A DNA stretch of 64,000 bases, from assembly GCF_004014805.1 (NCBI RefSeq), contig NZ_ATDN01000001.1, forward strand, positions 434,001 through 498,000, written 5' to 3'. Of this stretch, positions 60,684 through 64,000 are shown piece by piece. The notes beneath the pieces are model-generated. The model had not been told where the DNA came from and made no database searches. It saw only the letters and a list, made by a program, of their open reading frames with translations. How positions within the stretch are numbered: the stretch's first letter is position 1; each line of letters starts with the position of its first letter. A program made the translations under genes and the position numbers. The DNA is from Mycolicibacterium elephantis DSM 44368 (lineage in GTDB: Bacteria > Actinomycetota > Actinomycetes > Mycobacteriales > Mycobacteriaceae).

Positions 60684-61762
60684 CGTGACCCCCCCGGTAT
60701 CCCGTTGTACGGGAAAGGGAACTCGGCGCGTGGCCCCGCGTTGTCGGGCGGCTGGCCGGCGTTCACACCGCGCCGGAACCCGAGCGCGTAGTCGAGGAAC
60801 GGTTGCAGGGCCGGCCCGGGCAGCAGGTTCCCCACGAAGGCGTTGTAGTAGAACCCGTTGTTGACCGCCTCCCCCTGGGTCACCTGGTATTTCGCCAGAC
60901 CGGTGAGCGCCTCGGCGATGTTGTCGCGGTTTCGCTCCAGCATGACGTAGACCGAGTTCAGCTTCTCCAGGGCGGGTGCGAGTTCCCGTTCGTTGTCATG
61001 CACCAGACCCGTCAACTGCTGGGCGACCGCGGACGTGTTGGCCAGCAGGGTGACGATGGCGTGCCGACGCGCTTCGAGCACGCCCATCAGGTCGTTGGCG
61101 TTGAGGATCAAGGTGTTGAGCTGCTGGCTGCGCTCCGACAGCACACCGGTGACATCGGCGGCGCTCTCGAGCAGTCTGGCCAGCGACTGATCGCGGCCGG
61201 TCAGTGAGTGCGACAGACGGCTCAGGCCGTCGAAGGTGGGGCCGAGTTGCGGCGCGATCCGGTCGATGGTCTCAGAGAGTGTGTCCAGGGCGTGGTTGAC
61301 CGATGCGGTGTCGGTGGCGGCCGTGTTCGTGGTGAACTCGCTCACCGCCTCGGTCAGCGAGTACGGCGACGAGGTGCGTGACAGTGGGATCACGTCGGCC
61401 GGCTTCATCGAACCCTCACCCGCCGGTTCGAGCGTCATCTTGCGCTCCCCGAGCAGCGTTCCGGTCCGGATGTGCGCGGTGGTCTGGGATCCGAGTCTGA
61501 CCTTTCCATCGACGGTGAACGTCACCAGCGCCTTGCCCTTGCTCAGAGTGACGTCGGAAACAGAACCGACAGTGATACCGGAGACCTTGACGTCGTTACC
61601 GGGCGCCAGTCCGCCGGCCTCCGTGAACAGCGCTTGATATCTGATCGCCGTCGCCCATGACCACAGCCGTTCGGGTTGTAGGCCGACGGCGATGACGAGA
61701 ACAATCAACACCACGCCGATGAATCCGGATCGGATGAGCGACGTGCCACGGTATTTCAACAT
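60680..61762 (-). CDS. Mce-family protein MceC
   Basis: 360 aa. MLKYRGTSLIRSGFIGVVLI start with membrane anchor, MCE domain (YQALFTEAGGLAPGNDVKVS), helical region, short Pro/Gly C-terminus. ATG 61762 overlaps the mceB stop by 1 nt. Confidence 0.9.
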   Translation of the reverse strand: MLKYRGTSLIRSGFIGVVLIVLVIAVGLQPERLWSWATAIRYQALFTEAGGLAPGNDVKVSGITVGSVSDVTLSKGKALVTFTVDGKVRLGSQTTAHIRTGTLLGERKMTLEPAGEGSMKPADVIPLSRTSSPYSLTEAVSEFTTNTAATDTASVNHALDTLSETIDRIAPQLGPTFDGLSRLSHSLTGRDQSLARLLESAADVTGVLSERSQQLNTLILNANDLMGVLEARRHAIVTLLANTSAVAQQLTGLVHDNERELAPALEKLNSVYVMLERNRDNIAEALTGLAKYQVTQGEAVNNGFYYNAFVGNLLPGPALQPFLDYALGFRRGVNAGQPPDNAGPRAEFPFPYNGIPGGSR

Positions 61763-62784
61763 CAGGGCTCGCCACACCTTCCAGTGTTTTGGATGATCCA
61801 GGGGAAATGGGCGGTGCGGCCCTGCAGATCGGTGACCCGCACCGAGATCCCGCAGAGGTACTGGTTGAGGAAGCTTCCATAGGCGCCGAGCCGAACCAGT
61901 TTCTTGTAGTTCTCCGGCGTCTTCTGCAACGAGACGTCCAGCAACGGAATGTCTTTTTCGAGCAGCGGGGCGACCCGGTTGAGTTGGTCGACGCTTCCGG
62001 CGAGCGGTGCCCGCGCCTCGCCCATCAGGTCGGCCAGCGACGCGGTTCCGTTGTCGAGGGCGGTGATGGCCTCGCCGATCGGGTCTCGGTCGGCGGCCAG
62101 GCCGGTGATCAGTTTCTCGAGGCGGTCGACCGCGCCGGAGAATTTGGCTCCGTCCTTGGCGATGGTGGCCATCACGGTGTCGAGGTTGTCGATCAGTTGT
62201 TGGACGGTCTGGCCGTTGTCGGCGATCGCGGTGGTGAAGGATGCGGTTTTGGCGAACAACGATTCGACGTTGCCGCTCTGACCCTGCAGGATCTGGATCA
62301 GCGAGTTGGTGAGCGCATTGACATCGTCGGGGTGCAGTCCCCGGATCACCGGCTTCAGGCCGCCGAGCAGGAGGTCGAGGTCGAGCGCCGGCTCGGTCCG
62401 CTCGACGGGAATCCGGCTGCCGGCGGGGGCGATCGTCGTCGATCCGGGTCCGTCGAGAAGTTCGAGGTAGCGGTCGCCCACCAGGTTGAGGTAGCGCACC
62501 GCAGCCTTGGTTCCGGTGGTGAGCACGACATCGGTAGCAGCGTCGAAGCTGACGAGGACGGTGTTGTCCGGTTGCAGCGACACCTCCCGGACAGTGCCGA
62601 TGCGGATACCTGAAACCCGCACTGAATCACCGGATTTCAAGTCCGAAACGTCGGTGAATACGGCGGTGTAGTCGTTCGCCGATCCTGAACGGTACTGCCC
62701 GAAGATGACGAACAACCCGGCGGTCAGCAGCAGCATGACCGCGGCGAACACACTCAGCTTGATCGCTGTGCCCACACCACTCAT
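61762..62784 (-). CDS. Mce-family protein MceB
   Basis: 340 aa. Anchor LSVFAAVMLLLTAGLFVIFG, MCE domain (YTAVFTDVSDLKSGDSVRVS), helical region and a C-terminus with two Cys (NQYLCGISVRV, NTGRCGEP). ATG 62784 overlaps mceA by 4 nt (ATGA); the longer frame to 63114 is mceA out of frame. Confidence 0.9.
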   Translation of the reverse strand: MSGVGTAIKLSVFAAVMLLLTAGLFVIFGQYRSGSANDYTAVFTDVSDLKSGDSVRVSGIRIGTVREVSLQPDNTVLVSFDAATDVVLTTGTKAAVRYLNLVGDRYLELLDGPGSTTIAPAGSRIPVERTEPALDLDLLLGGLKPVIRGLHPDDVNALTNSLIQILQGQSGNVESLFAKTASFTTAIADNGQTVQQLIDNLDTVMATIAKDGAKFSGAVDRLEKLITGLAADRDPIGEAITALDNGTASLADLMGEARAPLAGSVDQLNRVAPLLEKDIPLLDVSLQKTPENYKKLVRLGAYGSFLNQYLCGISVRVTDLQGRTAHFPWIIQNTGRCGEP

Positions 62785-64000
62785 CCCGGCATGCCGATCT
62801 GTGCGGTGTTGCGGGGCGGTCCGTCGATCGGTCCGAAGAGCGCCTGCTTGAGCGCGTCGGAGTTCAACAGGATGCCCTGATTTCCATACTGTGCGCGGCT
62901 GGCGTCGATGTCGCTGACGACGTAGGGCGCCCGCGTTTCGTAGCCGACGTCGGGCAGCCCCGCGCACTGGGGTCCTCCCTTGGCCGCCACTTTGGGCAGG
63001 TTCCCGGGGTACCGGTAGCGTTCGGAGCCGAGTACGAAGGAGTCGAGCAGCAGGACTCCGGGGACCGGTGTCGGTGCTGCCGTGGCCAATGGGACCATGC
63101 CCGCCAGAACGCAATTGAGCGCGGGATGGTACTGGTTTGTCAGGTCGGTCGTCGGCACAAGGAGGTCGAGCACTTCTGTGATGGCTGGCCGGTTGGCGGC
63201 CAGGACGTCGTTGCCGACGTCGGCCAGCCCGATGGCGCTCAGCAGCATTCTGTCGAGTTCCTGCTGCTTTTCGACGATCGTGTCGCTCAACCGCGTCGAA
63301 CTGTCGGCGATCGCGACCAGGTCCGGGCCGGCGTCGGCATACGCGTCGAGGACTTCTGGCAGCACAGCGATGTCGTGACTCAGGCTGTCCAAGCTGGGAT
63401 TGATCTTCGCGAGCATCGTGTCGAGATCCGACAGCGTCTGGCCGAACTTCTCACCGCGACCGCTCAGACCGGAGGCCAGGGCTCCCAGTGTCTCGTTGAG
63501 TTTCGCGGGCTCGATCTTGCTGAGTACCGAGACCAGCTGTTGGAAGATGGTATTGATCTCGACGGTGACGTGGTCGGCGTCGAGAACCTGGCCGGCGCGC
63601 AGCGATTGGGGCGACGGGTCCGAAGGCGGCACCAGAGAAACGGATTTCGCGCCGAAAACGGTCGGCGACGCGATGTCGACGCGCACGTTCCCCGGGATCA
63701 GGTCCAGCGCCGCGGGGTCCATCGCGAGGTGAATCGCGGCCTGCCCGTCGGGTAGCGACTCGATGGCGGAGACGGTGCCGACCTGAGCGCCGTGCAGCTT
63801 GACCCGGGCGTCGGGGTTCATCACCAACCCGGCGCGATCCGAGATGACGGTGACGGGAACGGTTTTGGTGAAGTCACCGCGGAACAACACGATGGCCAGA
63901 CCGATGATCGCCACGATCGCCACCACCGTGACGAGACCGACCACGGGCCGCGCGACATCGCGCGGCGCGCTCGGTGGGGTTTGATCGTGTTTGTCCGTCA
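62781..64000 (-). CDS. Mce-family protein MceA (start codon begins one base beyond the window)
   Basis: 406 aa visible. The frame reads back to base 64000 as TG-ACG-GAC-AAA, so the start codon is xTG with its first base at 64001 (protein MTDKHDQTPPSAP...). Anchor helix VVGLVTVVAIVAIIGLAIVL, MCE domain (VTVISDRAGLVMNPDARVKL) and the MceA-typical SPTVFGAKSVSLVPP. Upstream yrbE permease genes are expected outside the window. Confidence 0.88.
   Translation of the reverse strand, partial: TDKHDQTPPSAPRDVARPVVGLVTVVAIVAIIGLAIVLFRGDFTKTVPVTVISDRAGLVMNPDARVKLHGAQVGTVSAIESLPDGQAAIHLAMDPAALDLIPGNVRVDIASPTVFGAKSVSLVPPSDPSPQSLRAGQVLDADHVTVEINTIFQQLVSVLSKIEPAKLNETLGALASGLSGRGEKFGQTLSDLDTMLAKINPSLDSLSHDIAVLPEVLDAYADAGPDLVAIADSSTRLSDTIVEKQQELDRMLLSAIGLADVGNDVLAANRPAITEVLDLLVPTTDLTNQYHPALNCVLAGMVPLATAAPTPVPGVLLLDSFVLGSERYRYPGNLPKVAAKGGPQCAGLPDVGYETRAPYVVSDIDASRAQYGNQGILLNSDALKQALFGPIDGPPRNTAQIGMPG

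Noticed and set aside
1..64000. CRISPR arrays, rRNA, tRNA genes and transposase-type insertion sequences
   Set aside because: No regularly spaced repeats, rRNA-like stretches, tRNA cloverleaf or transposase motifs were seen by reading.

Overview
The window is GC-rich chromosomal DNA from a mycobacterium, most likely a rapid grower (Mycolicibacterium type). Evidence: a mycobactin (mbt) locus with IdeR-like iron boxes, an F420-type oxidoreductase, a SigL-type sigma/anti-sigma pair, an mce operon, leaderless genes, and a gene order that tracks the M. tuberculosis Rv2377c-Rv2415c neighbourhood (mbt; hemW; nirA-cysH-che1; subI-cysTWA; trehalase; lppR; lepA; Rv2405-like; CBS protein; RNase Z; rpsT; holA; comEC; comEA). 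This is judged from recalled family features and gene order, not from a database search.

Layout. 1-19.2 kb: siderophore locus. On the minus strand are the start of mbtE, then mbtD, mbtC and a free-standing thioesterase; mbtB (minus) and mbtA (plus) diverge from an IdeR box. Next to them are a hot-dog thioesterase, a small secreted Cys protein and a 1712-aa iterative type I PKS with the KS-AT-DH/TH-KR-ACP order of 6-methylsalicylic acid synthases. The PKS has its own IdeR-like box, so the predicted product is a mycobactin capped with 6-methylsalicylate. 19.3-23.1 kb: anti-sigma/sigma pair, CBS protein, birA, hemW. 23.1-30.5 kb: assimilatory sulfate/sulfite genes, nirA-cysH-che1 (plus) facing subI-cysT-cysW-cysA (minus). 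Each operon is preceded by a 30-codon leaderless ORF that ends in a run of Cys codons, and each has a hairpin that can mask the Shine-Dalgarno of the first structural gene. 30.5-38.3 kb: small membrane proteins, an FAD monooxygenase, a GH15 trehalase-like enzyme, two PknH_C-type lipoproteins, lepA (apparently starting at ATC) and a PemK-like protein.

38.56-47.60 kb: a 9.0-kb integrated phage-satellite/phiRv-like element. It sits inside a GNAT acetyltransferase gene and is bounded by an exact 17-bp direct repeat. It carries a tyrosine integrase, a RepA-like ATPase next to a 24-bp perfect inverted repeat around AT-rich DNA (candidate origin), a NUMOD4 protein, scaffold, major capsid, small terminase and a tail-type protein. 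Two genes point the other way, one of them ADP-ribosyltransferase-like. I see no portal, large terminase, lysis gene or excisionase.

47.5-64 kb: CBS protein, RNase Z, rpsT, holA-comEC-comEA, a membrane protein and a secreted protein whose genes overlap tail to tail, two divergent small secreted proteins, and an mceA-F operon on the minus strand whose mceA start codon begins one base beyond the window.
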